A stretch of 64,000 nucleotides of DNA from Oricola thermophila (GTDB lineage Bacteria; Pseudomonadota; Alphaproteobacteria; Rhizobiales; Rhizobiaceae), in NCBI RefSeq assembly GCF_013358405.1, contig NZ_CP054836.1, positions 2,542,001 through 2,606,000 of the forward strand. Direction: 5' to 3'. Position 1 is the stretch's first letter. Each line of letters starts with the position of its first letter. This document shows, one piece after another, positions 53,866-64,000 of this stretch. A program made the position numbers and the translations under genes. Below the pieces are notes generated by a model that did no database searches, was not told the DNA's origin, and saw only the letters and a program-made list of their open reading frames with translations.

Positions 53866-56787
53866 TCAAATCCGCCCGAGCGCGCGCAATTCGCGCAGTG
53901 CCGCCGCATCGCGCGCCGACACGTCCGGGAACTCGGGGTCGGAACCGACATCCTCGGTCACGCGCCACGAACGGGCGCACTTGGTGCCCTTTGCCAGCGC
54001 CGGAACGACGGCGACGCCAGGAACCTCTGCAAGCGTGAACGCACCGTCCGGCGCGGGCTTCGGCGAGATCGAAATACCGGACGTGATGCAGATCTCTGCC
54101 ATGTCGAGATCCTCGACCGCCTCGCGCAGCCCGTCGTCGGTGACATGAACGAAGGGCGCGGCCTCCAGCGAGGACCCGATGCGCTTTTCCTTGCGCTCGA
54201 TCTCCAGCGCGCCGGTGACGACGCGGCGCACCTGGCGCACCTTCTTCCATTTCGCGGCAAGCGCATCGTCGCGCCACTCCTCCGGGCAGCCGCGGAACTG
54301 TTCCATGTGCACGGATACGGCGTCGGGATAGCGAGCCAGCCATGCCTCTTCCATGGTGAAGGGCAGCATCGGGGCAAGCCAGGTGACCAGCCTGTCGAAG
54401 ATCAGGCGGACGACCTGCAACGCGGCCTTGCGACGCAGGCTGGACGGCGCGTCGCAGTAGAGCGCGTCCTTGCGGATGTCGAAATAGAAGGCCGACAGCT
54501 CGATAACCATGAAGTCGAGCAGGTGGCGCGAAATGCGCTTGAAGTCGAAATCGTCGTAGCCCTTGTTGACGATGTCGTCGAGCTCACGCAGCCGGTGCAG
54601 CATGAGCCGCTCCAGCTCCGGCATGTCGGCATGGTCGACGTTCTCGCCCTCGTCATGGGCCAGCGTGCCAAGCATCCAGCGGATCGTGTTGCGCATCTTT
54701 CGATAGGCATCGATGTTGGTCTGGATGATCGTCTGGCCGAGACGCTGGTCCTCCCAGTAGTCGGTGTTCATCACCCAAAGCCGCAGGATGTCGGCGCCGG
54801 ACTTTGCCATGACGTCCTGCGGGAATACCTGGTTGCCAAGCGACTTCGACATCTTGCGACCGTCCTCAGCCATGGTGAAGCCATGGGTGATGACCGTGTC
54901 ATAGGGCGCGCGTCCGCGGGTGCCGCAGCTTTCGAGCAGCGAGGAATGGAACCAGCCACGGTGCTGGTCGGAGCCTTCGAGATAGACATCGGCCGGCCAC
55001 TTCAGGTCGTCCCTGTCCTCGAGCGTGAATGTGTGCGTGGAGCCCGAATCGAACCAGACATCGAGAATGTCGGTAACCTGGTGCCAGCGGTCCGGGTCGT
55101 GGTCGCCGCCCAGGAAACGCTCCTTCGCGCCCTCGGCGAACCAGGCGTCGGCGCCCTCTTTCTCGAAAGCCTCGAGAATGCGGGCGTTGACGGCCTCGTC
55201 CTTCAGCACGTTGCCGTCCTCGTCGGCAAATACGCAGATCGGCACGCCCCAGGCACGCTGGCGCGACAGCACCCAGTCGGGCCGGTCCTCGATCATGGCA
55301 CGCAGGCGGGTCTGGCCTGCCGCCGGCACGAAGCGGGTTTCGTCAATGGCCTTCAGCGCGCGCGTGCGCAGCGTCGTGCCATCGCCGAGATCCTTGTCCA
55401 TGTGGACGAACCATTGCGGCGTGTTGCGGAAGATCACCGGCTTCTTGGAACGCCAGGAATGGGGATAAGTGTGCTTGAGGCGTCCGCGCGCGAACAGCCT
55501 GTCGGCCTCGATCAGTGCGGTGATGACAGCCTGGTTGGCGTCGCCCTTCTTGCCCTTGTCGTCGATCACGCGGGCCGGCCCACCCTCGCGGTCGGGGCCG
55601 AATCCCGGCGCATCCTTGGTGAAGAAGCCCGCATCATCGACGGTGAAGGGGATGGCCGACGAGATGCCCCGCGCCTCGAGGTCGCGGGCATTGTCCATCC
55701 AGACATCGAAGTCCTCGCGACCGTGGCCGGGCGCGGTGTGAACGAAGCCCGTTCCGGCATCATCGGTGACATGTTCGCCCTCGAGCAGCGGGACGTCGAA
55801 CTCGTAGCCGCCGCCGAGACCCTTGAGGGGATGGGCGCAGGTGACCGCGGCCAGCTCATCCGCCGTCACGTCGCGCAGGCGCCTGTATTCGAGCTTGGCC
55901 TTGGCGAAGCTCTCCTCGGCGAGGGCATCGGCGAACACCAGCTTTTCGCCCGGTTGCGGACCGAAATCATTCTCCGCCGCCGTGACCTCGTAAAGGCCGT
56001 AGGCGATGCGCGAGGAATAGGCGATGGCGCGGTTGCCGGGAATCGTCCAGGGCGTGGTCGTCCAGATGACGACGAAGTTGCCCAACAGGTCATCGGGCCC
56101 CTGCGTTACCGGGAACTTCACCCAGATCGTGTCGGACTCGTGGTCCTGGTACTCGACCTCGGCCTCGGCCAGGGCCGTGCGTTCCACAACCGACCACATC
56201 ACCGGTTTCGAGCCGCGATAGAGCTGGCCCGACATGGCGAATTTCAGCAGTTCGCCGGCGATGCGCGCCTCGGCGTGGAAATTCATCGTCGTGTAGGGAT
56301 TGTCGAAATCCCCGACAATGCCCAGCCGCAGGAATTCCTCGGTCTGCACCTTGATCCAGTGGGCGGCGAAGTCGCGGCATTCCTTGCGGAACTCGTTGAC
56401 CGGCACCTCGTCCTTGTTCCTGCCCTTGGCGCGGTACTGCTCCTCGATCTTCCACTCGATCGGCAGGCCGTGGCAGTCCCAGCCAGGCACATAGTTGGAA
56501 TCGTAGCCGCGCATCTGGAAGGAGCGCGTGATGACATCCTTCAGGATCTTGTTGAGCGCGTGGCCGATGTGGATGTTGCCGTTGGCGTAGGGCGGGCCGT
56601 CATGGAGAACATAGCGCGGGCGGCCACGGGCGGCTTCGCGCAGCTTCTTGTAGAGGCCCATCTCCTGCCAGCGGGCAACGATCTCCGGCTCCTTCTTCGG
56701 AAGGCCGGCGCGCATCGGGAACTCCGTCTGCGGCAGGAAAAGCGTGCCGGAATAGTCCAGCTCTTTGGTATCAGCGGAATCGGTCAT
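53866..56787 (-). CDS. ileS: Isoleucine--tRNA ligase
   Basis: A 973-residue class I synthetase (EC 6.1.1.5). The HIGH box is in [18 protein letters not shown], the KMSKS loop in [14 protein letters not shown], the editing domain in [17 protein letters not shown], and the C-terminal anticodon-binding part ends without the zinc finger seen in some bacterial IleRS. Length is a little over usual. It stands alone, with its own start and a separate terminator region for ribF upstream. The long open frame on the opposite strand is a composition artefact. Confidence 0.97.
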   Translation of the reverse strand: MTDSADTKELDYSGTLFLPQTEFPMRAGLPKKEPEIVARWQEMGLYKKLREAARGRPRYVLHDGPPYANGNIHIGHALNKILKDVITRSFQMRGYDSNYVPGWDCHGLPIEWKIEEQYRAKGRNKDEVPVNEFRKECRDFAAHWIKVQTEEFLRLGIVGDFDNPYTTMNFHAEARIAGELLKFAMSGQLYRGSKPVMWSVVERTALAEAEVEYQDHESDTIWVKFPVTQGPDDLLGNFVVIWTTTPWTIPGNRAIAYSSRIAYGLYEVTAAENDFGPQPGEKLVFADALAEESFAKAKLEYRRLRDVTADELAAVTCAHPLKGLGGGYEFDVPLLEGEHVTDDAGTGFVHTAPGHGREDFDVWMDNARDLEARGISSAIPFTVDDAGFFTKDAPGFGPDREGGPARVIDDKGKKGDANQAVITALIEADRLFARGRLKHTYPHSWRSKKPVIFRNTPQWFVHMDKDLGDGTTLRTRALKAIDETRFVPAAGQTRLRAMIEDRPDWVLSRQRAWGVPICVFADEDGNVLKDEAVNARILEAFEKEGADAWFAEGAKERFLGGDHDPDRWHQVTDILDVWFDSGSTHTFTLEDRDDLKWPADVYLEGSDQHRGWFHSSLLESCGTRGRAPYDTVITHGFTMAEDGRKMSKSLGNQVFPQDVMAKSGADILRLWVMNTDYWEDQRLGQTIIQTNIDAYRKMRNTIRWMLGTLAHDEGENVDHADMPELERLMLHRLRELDDIVNKGYDDFDFKRISRHLLDFMVIELSAFYFDIRKDALYCDAPSSLRRKAALQVVRLIFDRLVTWLAPMLPFTMEEAWLARYPDAVSVHMEQFRGCPEEWRDDALAAKWKKVRQVRRVVTGALEIERKEKRIGSSLEAAPFVHVTDDGLREAVEDLDMAEICITSGISISPKPAPDGAFTLAEVPGVAVVPALAKGTKCARSWRVTEDVGSDPEFPDVSARDAAALRELRALGRI

Positions 56788-56929
56788 TCGTCTGCATTCG
56801 TCTCAGGCTGCGGTGAAGCTGCAGCGTCAATAACGGAAAATCGGATGGCGTGCGCGAAAAAATGCGCGTTTACCCGGTCCTGCGGCGCGGCGTCAGCGGC
56901 AGGCCGGGCCGATAATTCGGAATATGGCG

Positions 56930-56958
56930 AAAAAGGCCGTCATCATGACGCGGCTTTT
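56930..56958 (-). terminator. Terminator-like hairpin downstream of ribF (distal)
   Basis: On the minus strand, AAAAGCCGCGTCAT pairs with ATGACGGCCTTTTT through a bulged stem, and the second arm ends in five T. It lies about 35 bases after ribF. Confidence 0.5.
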
Positions 56959-56976
56959 AGCAATGTGAAGACGCCA

Positions 56977-57006
56977 TGAAAAGGCCCCGACGCTACGCGC
57001 CGTCGG
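56977..57006 (-). terminator. Terminator-like hairpin overlapping the end of ribF (proximal)
   Basis: CCGACG (minus strand, 57006-57001), an 8-base loop holding the ribF stop codon TAG, CGTCGG (56992-56987), then GGCCTTTTC. The stop codon lies in the loop, so a terminating ribosome would overlap the structure. It may be the first of two tandem terminators. Confidence 0.5.
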
Positions 57007-57994
57007 CAAAGGTCAGTTCGCGATCGAGACCGGACAGGGGCTGCAGGGCGGAGAGGATCGCACGCGCCTCCTCGGCGTCCCTGCGCATCTGCTCCGTCAG
57101 GGCTTCCAGGGTGTCGAATTTCTCCTCGTCGCGCAGGAACGCGCACAGCGCGACCGTGCAGGTCTCGCCATAGATCTCCTCGTCGAATCCGAAGACATGG
57201 GTCTCCAGCAGCGCGGCTCCGTCCTCGTCCACGGTCGGCCGGCGCCCGAAGCTGGCCACGCCGTCATGGATCGAACCGTCCGCGCGGATGAACCGGACCG
57301 CATAGATGCCGTGGCGAAGCATGACGTCGTCCGGCAGCGCCATGTTCGCGGTGGGAAAACCGAGCGTGCGGCCGAGCTGCTTGCCGCGCACGACCTCGCC
57401 GGCCACCCGGTAACGGTAGCCGAGCAGGTCGTTGGCGCCCGCGAGGTCGCCCGAGCCCAGTCGCTCGCGTACCCGGCTCGACGAGACGACCTCGGCGACC
57501 TCGTCGCGGAACGCATCGACAAGCGTGACGTGGAAGCCGCGCGTCTCGCCCGCCTCCATCAGGAAGGCCGGACCGCCCTGGCGGTTCCTGCCGAAATGGA
57601 AGTCGAAGCCCGTGACGACCTGCCGCGCGGCAAACCCGCCGACCAGGATCTCGTCGACGAACTGGTCGGCCGTCAGCCCGGCAAACTCGCGCGTGAAAGC
57701 CAGCTCGACAACACCATCGAAGCCCAGCCGGCCGAGAATGTGGGCCTTCATCGCCGCGGGCGTGATGCGGAACAGGGGACGGTCGGGCTGGAACAGCCGG
57801 CGCGGATGCGGCTCGAAGGTCAATACCAGCGCCGGGCAATCATGTTCGCGCGCGAAGCCGAGCGCCGTTTCCAGCACCGTCTGGTGGCCGCGATGCACGC
57901 CGTCGAAATTGCCGATGGCGATGACGGCGCCGCGCAGCCGGTCGGGAAGATCCTGCAGGGACGAATATCGAAACGTCACGGCAGCTCCGTTCAT
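56993..57994 (-). CDS. ribF: Bifunctional riboflavin kinase / FAD synthetase
   Basis: A 333-residue bifunctional enzyme making FMN then FAD (EC 2.7.1.26 and 2.7.7.2). The N-terminal nucleotidyltransferase has AIGNFDGVHRGHQTVLE and SSRVRERLGSGDL; the C-terminal kinase has GKQLGRTLGFPTANM and FGRRPTVDEDG. Length is usual. The ATG overlaps the stop of the HAD phosphatase gene (ATGA), so they are translationally coupled. Its stop codon lies in a hairpin loop. Confidence 0.96.
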   Translation of the reverse strand: MNGAAVTFRYSSLQDLPDRLRGAVIAIGNFDGVHRGHQTVLETALGFAREHDCPALVLTFEPHPRRLFQPDRPLFRITPAAMKAHILGRLGFDGVVELAFTREFAGLTADQFVDEILVGGFAARQVVTGFDFHFGRNRQGGPAFLMEAGETRGFHVTLVDAFRDEVAEVVSSSRVRERLGSGDLAGANDLLGYRYRVAGEVVRGKQLGRTLGFPTANMALPDDVMLRHGIYAVRFIRADGSIHDGVASFGRRPTVDEDGAALLETHVFGFDEEIYGETCTVALCAFLRDEEKFDTLEALTEQMRRDAEEARAILSALQPLSGLDRELTFADGA

Positions 57995-58845
57995 GCGAGA
58001 TTCTTCATCGTGGCGACCGGATGCGCACCGAAACCGTCGAGATGGGCGGCAAGCTTCTCGGGGTCCGGATTGCCCGGCGTCCCGTATTCGCGCGCATGAA
58101 TGCCGTCGGAAATGAACAGGAGGTCGATGCCGTAATCCATCGCGCCCTTGACGTCCGTGGTCAGGCCGTCACCGATGGCAAGAACGCGGTCGCGCCCGAC
58201 CTCACGGCCGAGCACCTTGGCCGCGCGTGCCATCGCCTCGCGGTAGATCGGGGCATGCGGCTTTCCGGCGATCAGCGTGCGCCCGCCCATCAGCCCGTAG
58301 TCCTTGGCCAGCGCACCGGCGCAGTAGATCAGCCGGTCGCCCCGCTCGACGACAATGTCCGGATTGGCGCAGATGAAAGGCAGGTTGCGGGCGCGCAGGC
58401 GCTGCAGCAGTTCCCCGTAATCCGCCGGCGTCTCGGTATTGTCATCGAAAAGCCCGGTGCAGACCACGGCCGATGCCTCGCGCTCCTCGACCAGTTCCAC
58501 GTCGAGTCCGTCATAGAGCGAGGTATCGCGGTCCGGCCCGATATGGAACACCAAGCGGGCGCCCTCGCTGATCAGCGCGCGCGTCACGTCGCCGGAGGTG
58601 ACGATGTCGTCATACGCCTCATCCGGCACGCCAAGGCTCGCCAGCTGCTCGGATACCGGTCCGGCGGGCCGGGGCGCGTTGGTGATCAGCACGACCGCCT
58701 TGCCCGCCTCCCGGGCCGCGGCGAGCGCCTTCCATGCCGCCGGCCAGGACCGCACGCCGTTGTGGAGCACGCCCCATACGTCGCAAAACACGGCGTCGTA
58801 ACCGCCGGAAATCTCAGCCAGGTTCGCGATCTGACGTATGTCCAA
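57991..58845 (-). CDS. TIGR01459-family HAD phosphatase
   Basis: A 284-residue haloacid-dehalogenase type IIA phosphatase. The catalytic strand is YDAVFCDVWGVLHNG (the Asp nucleophile in CDVWG) and the metal site GDGLTTDVKGAMDYG; GKPHAPIYREAM is typical of type IIA. The start is TTG at 58845 (DIRQIANLAEI), matching the usual family N-terminus; the longer frame begins with improbable Arg-rich sequence. The substrate is unknown. It is coupled to ribF and usually accompanies it in this order. Confidence 0.88.
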   Translation of the reverse strand: MDIRQIANLAEISGGYDAVFCDVWGVLHNGVRSWPAAWKALAAAREAGKAVVLITNAPRPAGPVSEQLASLGVPDEAYDDIVTSGDVTRALISEGARLVFHIGPDRDTSLYDGLDVELVEEREASAVVCTGLFDDNTETPADYGELLQRLRARNLPFICANPDIVVERGDRLIYCAGALAKDYGLMGGRTLIAGKPHAPIYREAMARAAKVLGREVGRDRVLAIGDGLTTDVKGAMDYGIDLLFISDGIHAREYGTPGNPDPEKLAAHLDGFGAHPVATMKNLA

Positions 58846-59088
58846 GGCCCAACATCCCGCTCGTAGTGCGGCGCGCGGCCGCCATTTCCCTTCACCGACG
58901 TCAAAGTGCCGGTTCCTGCCGGTCGGATTAGAGCGTTTCGGCCGCAAATGGAAGCCACAGCATCGCCCCGCCGCGCCCCGATTTCGTTAACGGGCGGTGA
59001 AAGCGGCACAGCGAATGCGGGTGTCGTCGTGAACCCGAAAAAAAGCAGCCGCTGGTATGCACGATTCTCCGAACGGATGCCGTGACCG
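58846..59088. other. Divergent intergenic region between HAD gene and tad-like genes
   Basis: About 240 bases; two promoters are expected here but I can pick no clear -35/-10 pair. Nothing else evident. Confidence 0.4.
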
Positions 59089-59655
59089 ATGGAAAGTTTG
59101 CGCCAGATAGGATTGTGGGGCGGCGCAAGAAGGACCGTCCAGCGTACCCGCCATGCACTCGGCGGTTACCGGCGAAACGTGGCCGGTGCCACCGCCATGG
59201 AATTCGGCATGATCGCTCCGGTCTTCCTGTTCCTCGTCTTCACCATCATCGAGACGTCGGTTTACTACTACAAGCAGAGCCACCTGAAATACGTCCTCAG
59301 CCAGGCCGGGCGCGGACTGCAGACCGGAGAAATCCAGAAGAGCGACACGCCGAAGGACGATTTCGATGCCGTCGTATGCGACACGGCGGAGATCGTATTC
59401 GACTGCTCCAAGGTCCATCTCGACGTGCGGTCGTTCGCAACCGTTGCCGACGTCACGTTTCCCGATCCCGCATTCGACGAGAACGGCAAGCCGACCAATT
59501 TCGTCTTCCAACCGGGGGGAACGTCCCAGATCACGGCGATGCGGGCCTCGGCGACGCACAAGTTCATCACGCCCTTCCTGACCGACATCCTGCAGCCCGA
59601 CGGCAAGCCGGTCATCCTGGTCGGGTTCTCGATTTTCAAGAACGAGCCGTTCTGA
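59089..59655 (+). CDS. TadE/TadG-like pilus assembly protein (first of three)
   Basis: A 188-residue pseudopilin-like protein. The TadE motif is clear: NVAGATAMEFGMIAPVFLFLVFTIIETSVYYYKQSHLKYVLSQAGR, with the processing-type Gly/Ala-Thr-Ala-Met-Glu-Phe around residue 35 followed by a membrane helix. The remainder is a periplasmic domain with two Cys (VVCDTAE, VFDCSKV). It is a component of Flp/tight-adherence pilus machinery. The core tad genes (cpaA-F, rcpA) are not in the window. It is 7 bases before the next gene. Confidence 0.88.
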   Translation: MESLRQIGLWGGARRTVQRTRHALGGYRRNVAGATAMEFGMIAPVFLFLVFTIIETSVYYYKQSHLKYVLSQAGRGLQTGEIQKSDTPKDDFDAVVCDTAEIVFDCSKVHLDVRSFATVADVTFPDPAFDENGKPTNFVFQPGGTSQITAMRASATHKFITPFLTDILQPDGKPVILVGFSIFKNEPF

Positions 59656-59662
59656 GGTCGCG

Positions 59663-60277
59663 ATGGGCATTCTGCACAAACATTATTGGCCGATCCGGAT
59701 CTTGCGCATGCAAGCGACGAGGCTTGCCGCCGACCGGCGCGGCGTGGCGGCGACCGAGTTCGTTCTCCTGCTGCCGGTGATCCTGCTGATGTCCTTCGGC
59801 CTGGCAGAGGTCTATGTTGAACACGCGACCGAGGACCAGTTCCGCCGATACGTGCACCAGGCCGGAGACCTGCTCGCCCGCGAACCGACGCTGACAACGG
59901 CTTCCATCACGACAATCCTCAACGCCGCCGACCAGATGATCGAGGGCTTCGACCCGGACCACAAGATCGACATCCACGTCTCCTCCATCGGCTTCAAGGC
60001 GGATGGCACACCGGTCCTGTTGTGGACGCGTTCGGCCGGGGGCGCGCCCCGGGTCTTCGGTGTCGAGGAGGTCACGGGCATGGGCCTGCCGGCAGACACC
60101 GTGCTGCGACTGGAGGCGCACATGACCTATTCGAGCCCGTTCAACTTCATCTGGGAATCCGATTCCCGCGAAATCTCGACCGTCGTCTATTTCCGGCCGC
60201 GCGAAACGCGCGCGATCGCGATGGACGGCAATGTCTCCGAAACCGATCCCGACTGGGATTACATCCCGCCGGAATGA
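59663..60277 (+). CDS. TadE-like pilus assembly protein (second of three)
   Basis: A 204-residue pseudopilin-like protein with the same architecture: GVAATEFVLLLPVILLMSFGLAEVYVEH forms the prepilin-like motif and membrane helix, followed by a soluble domain. No Cys. It lies between the other TadE and the TadG-type gene, 7 bases after the first and 19 bases before the third, so all three are one operon. Function in Flp pilus assembly is inferred from family. Confidence 0.88.
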   Translation: MGILHKHYWPIRILRMQATRLAADRRGVAATEFVLLLPVILLMSFGLAEVYVEHATEDQFRRYVHQAGDLLAREPTLTTASITTILNAADQMIEGFDPDHKIDIHVSSIGFKADGTPVLLWTRSAGGAPRVFGVEEVTGMGLPADTVLRLEAHMTYSSPFNFIWESDSREISTVVYFRPRETRAIAMDGNVSETDPDWDYIPPE

Positions 60278-60296
60278 TTGTCCGGGAGGCGCCGAC

Positions 60297-61784
60297 ATGA
60301 ACAAAGACATGAACCGCAACCGACCTGTCCCGACACGCCGAAACAAGCGCCTGCTGGAGCGGCTGCGCGACCTGTTGGACGATGGCCGCGGCGCGATGGC
60401 GGTGAATTTTGCCATACTGCTCATTCCGCTGCTCGGCGCGGTGGGCTTCTCCATCGACGGTTCGCGGTTCCTGCTGACGCAGTATCACCTGCAATCGGCG
60501 GTCGACGCCGCGGCGCTGGCCGTGGCGACCGTCTACGAGGATCAGGACACGATCGACGCGCTGGCCGAGAAATTCGTCGAACAGAATTTCACGCTCGACG
60601 ATGCCGCCCTGACCTCGGTTTCCACCAGCACTTCCGGCGACGAGATCACCGTGAACGGCCAGGCCTCGATGGAGACGCTGTTCATGTCGATCTTCGCGGT
60701 CACGGAAGTCGAGGTGGCGGTGACGACGACCGTGAAGCGCGCCGGCGGCGGCCTGCTCGTCAGCCTGGTGCTCGACAATACCGGTTCGATGTGGAGCGGT
60801 TCGAAGATCGAGGCCCTGCGCAGCGCCTCGGACATCCTGGTCGACGCGGTCTTCGACGGCGAAAGCGACCCGGAGGATCTCCGCGTCGCCATCGTGCCCT
60901 ATGCATCCGTGGTCAATCCGGGCGAGGAGGCGGAATCGATCGTGGATCCCTCCCACCCCTATGGCGAGCGCGACCCGGACGACAAGACCAAGTGGAAGGG
61001 TTGCGTGCTGGAACGCAGCGGCGCCAACTCGATCGCCGACACCGGACCAGACGTCGAGAAGTGGCAGCCGTTCTGGTATCCGGATGACGACGACAACGAT
61101 TACGACCTCGACGACCCGGACTCGATCATCCCCGGCGGCGAGCGCGATTCCAACGGCATCACCGGCCCGAATATCGGCTGCCCGACCCCGATCACACCCC
61201 TGACCAATTCCTACGCCACCGTCTCGGCGGCCGTCGACGCGCTGACGGCCTGGAACCGCGGCGGCACCCTCGGCGACATCGGCATGGCCTGGGGTATCCG
61301 CACGCTATCGCCCGGCGAGCCGTTCGACGAAAGCACGGAGATCGACCCGAAGACAGGGGCGACGCTGTGGGACAGCCCACGCTGGCGCAAGGCGATCATG
61401 ATCATGACCGATGGCGACAACCTGTTCTACGACCTGCCCGGCGATGCCGGGCCGAACAAGGCCCACCCCGGCGCTTCCGACTATACCGGCTACGGCCGAC
61501 TCGGCGAGGCGCAGGCCAACGAGATATTCCACACGACGAACAAGAACACGGCCAAGGGAATCGTCGACCAGCGGCTGAAGACGCTGTGCACGACGGCGAA
61601 AAACCAGGACATAATCGTCTACACGGTGACCTTCGGATCCAGCCCGAGCTCGAGTACGAAAACGCTGTTCCAGGACTGCGCCACCGATCCCGGCAAGTAC
61701 TACCATGCGCCCGGCAGGGCGACGCTGGAGAGCGCCTTCGGTGCCATCGGCGCCGAGCTGTCCAAGCTGCGCATCGTCAAGTAG
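60297..61784 (+). CDS. TadG-type protein with von Willebrand A domain (third of three)
   Basis: About 495 residues. The N-terminal prepilin-like segment [27 protein letters not shown] is a membrane anchor; the remaining vWA-like domain has the metal-site motif [11 protein letters not shown], with Ser/Thr replaced in the usual D-x-S-x-S pattern by D-N-T-G-S, and IMTDGDN. A long Asp/Gly-rich insertion lies around residues 260-290 ([16 protein letters not shown]). It is typical of TadG, which acts at the cell envelope in the tight-adherence system. GGAGG precedes the ATG. Confidence 0.9.
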   Translation: MNKDMNRNRPVPTRRNKRLLERLRDLLDDGRGAMAVNFAILLIPLLGAVGFSIDGSRFLLTQYHLQSAVDAAALAVATVYEDQDTIDALAEKFVEQNFTLDDAALTSVSTSTSGDEITVNGQASMETLFMSIFAVTEVEVAVTTTVKRAGGGLLVSLVLDNTGSMWSGSKIEALRSASDILVDAVFDGESDPEDLRVAIVPYASVVNPGEEAESIVDPSHPYGERDPDDKTKWKGCVLERSGANSIADTGPDVEKWQPFWYPDDDDNDYDLDDPDSIIPGGERDSNGITGPNIGCPTPITPLTNSYATVSAAVDALTAWNRGGTLGDIGMAWGIRTLSPGEPFDESTEIDPKTGATLWDSPRWRKAIMIMTDGDNLFYDLPGDAGPNKAHPGASDYTGYGRLGEAQANEIFHTTNKNTAKGIVDQRLKTLCTTAKNQDIIVYTVTFGSSPSSSTKTLFQDCATDPGKYYHAPGRATLESAFGAIGAELSKLRIVK

Positions 61785-61792
61785 CGGCCTGC

Positions 61793-61823
61793 GGTCGCCG
61801 CCCGGATCGGTGGCGGCCGCGTT
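61793..61823 (+). terminator. Terminator-like hairpin after the tad-like operon
   Basis: GGTCGCCGCC (61793-61802) pairs with GGTGGCGGCC (61809-61818) with two G-T pairs and a 6-base loop; GCGTTTACC follows. It lies 8 bases after the tadG-like stop. The T-run is short, so the call is tentative. Confidence 0.45.
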
Positions 61824-61853
61824 TACCATGTTCTCCGCATGGCCGGCCCATCC

Positions 61854-61882
61854 TTGACTCGGCCTGTCGGCGTCACTATGTC
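61854..61882 (+). promoter_or_regulatory. Promoter of groESL
   Basis: TTGACT (61854-61859), 17-base spacer, TATGTC (61877-61882). The predicted transcription start falls at the edge of the CIRCE operator, as is usual. Confidence 0.65.
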
Positions 61883-61889
61883 CTCCCCG

Positions 61890-61916
61890 CTAGCACTCGA
61901 CAGGAGCGAGTGCTAA
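61890..61916. promoter_or_regulatory. CIRCE operator of groESL (HrcA binding site)
   Basis: CTAGCACTC, 9 bases, then GAGTGCTAA. The right arm matches the consensus fully, the left differs at its first base only. It would be bound by HrcA, repressing groESL until heat shock. Confidence 0.93.
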
Positions 61917-61951
61917 TAGATTTCACGCCAACATTTACAAGGTACAGGTCA

Positions 61952-62248
61952 ATGGCAGAGATGAAATTCCGTCCGTTGCACGACCGCGTCGTCGTGCGCC
62001 GCGTCGAATCCGAGGAAAAGACCGCAGGCGGCATCATCATCCCGGATACCGCAAAAGAGAAGCCGTCGGAAGGCGAAGTTGTCGCCGTCGGTCCGGGCGC
62101 GCGCGACGAGAACGGCAAGCTGGTCGAACTCGACGTCAAGGTCGGCGACCGCATCCTGTTCGGCAAGTGGTCGGGCACGGAAGTCAAGATCAACGGCGAA
62201 GACCTTCTGATCATGAAGGAAGCCGACATCATGGGAATCGTCGGCTGA
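61952..62248 (+). CDS. groES: Co-chaperonin GroES
   Basis: A 98-residue co-chaperonin. It begins [20 protein letters not shown], contains the mobile loop [19 protein letters not shown] and ends [14 protein letters not shown]. It forms the heptameric cap of GroEL. Length is normal. An alternative start is the second ATG at 61961. It lies 36 bases after the CIRCE operator and 65 bases before groEL. Confidence 0.98.
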   Translation: MAEMKFRPLHDRVVVRRVESEEKTAGGIIIPDTAKEKPSEGEVVAVGPGARDENGKLVELDVKVGDRILFGKWSGTEVKINGEDLLIMKEADIMGIVG

Positions 62249-62283
62249 GGCCGGAACCCGTCATCCTTTCCAGTAAGTTCTGA

Positions 62284-63948
<1,665 letters not shown>

Positions 63949-63984
63949 GCCTCGCGCTTGGCATCAGCCATTCTTTCGGGAAGG

Positions 63985-64000
63985 CCGGGCAATCGCCCGG
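63985..64000 (+). terminator. Probable terminator hairpin after groEL, cut by the window edge
   Basis: CCGGGC (63985-63990), 4-base loop, GCCCGG (63995-64000). The stem may extend past the edge, where a T-run would be expected. Confidence 0.5.

Noticed and set aside
53857..56979. 1040-codon open frame opposite ileS
   Set aside because: IleRS motifs fix the coding strand; the antisense frame is a result of high GC at third positions.

Overview
The window reads as a chromosomal segment of an alphaproteobacterium, most likely of the order Hyphomicrobiales (Rhizobiales). The evidence is high GC, the lipid A block DUF4170 / DUF374 acyltransferase / waaA / lpxK convergent with mutL and a DUF2093 gene, TIGR01459 and TIGR01244 proteins, a CIRCE-controlled groESL, and an Irr-type iron box. 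Genus cannot be fixed from sequence alone. No rRNA, tRNA, CRISPR array, insertion sequence or prophage was seen.

Region 1 (1-8796) is the most unusual part. A LuxR-like regulator truncated by the left edge is divergent from a 578-residue protein with a long strictly alternating (period-2) acidic tract followed by a Gly-rich domain. Next come a hairpin terminator, a 666-residue protein with repeated Q-x-N...DND motifs, a type I secretion ABC exporter with an unusually long disordered N-terminus, and its HlyD-type adaptor. The two cargo-like proteins share the same DND motif. I read this as a dedicated type I export system for repetitive surface or matrix proteins.

Region 2 (8933-16782) holds a small unknown gene, kynU-kynA for tryptophan catabolism, a PAS-GGDEF diguanylate cyclase, and an Lrp-type regulator divergent from a fused indolepyruvate ferredoxin oxidoreductase. 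A perfect 10-5-10 palindrome lies between those last two.

Region 3 (16766-23236) is a seven-gene iron operon on the minus strand: a Cys-rich unknown protein, imelysin, bfd, bfr, di-heme oxidoreductase, a second imelysin, and DUF1513. It is preceded by a sigma70-like promoter and a near-consensus Irr box. A chemoreceptor (23253-25370) follows.

Region 4 (25574-35376) is a run of minus-strand genes: an AbrB-like permease, a TAXI-TRAP uptake system, a universal stress protein, a class III aminotransferase, a BKACE enzyme, a succinate-semialdehyde-type dehydrogenase and a zeta-class GST/maleylacetoacetate isomerase. The set looks like uptake plus catabolism of an amino-acid-like compound that I cannot name.

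Region 5 (35478-58845) is mostly housekeeping: a small phosphatase-like protein, a GGDEF-EAL protein, mutL, lipid A/Kdo genes, cysQ-like, pmbA, a KefB-type antiporter with VOC and MATE genes, a patatin, rsmD, an RluB-type synthase, tadA, a lipoprotein, ileS, ribF and a HAD phosphatase. Region 6 (59089-64000) has three TadE/TadG-type genes and groES-groEL with promoter and CIRCE operator.
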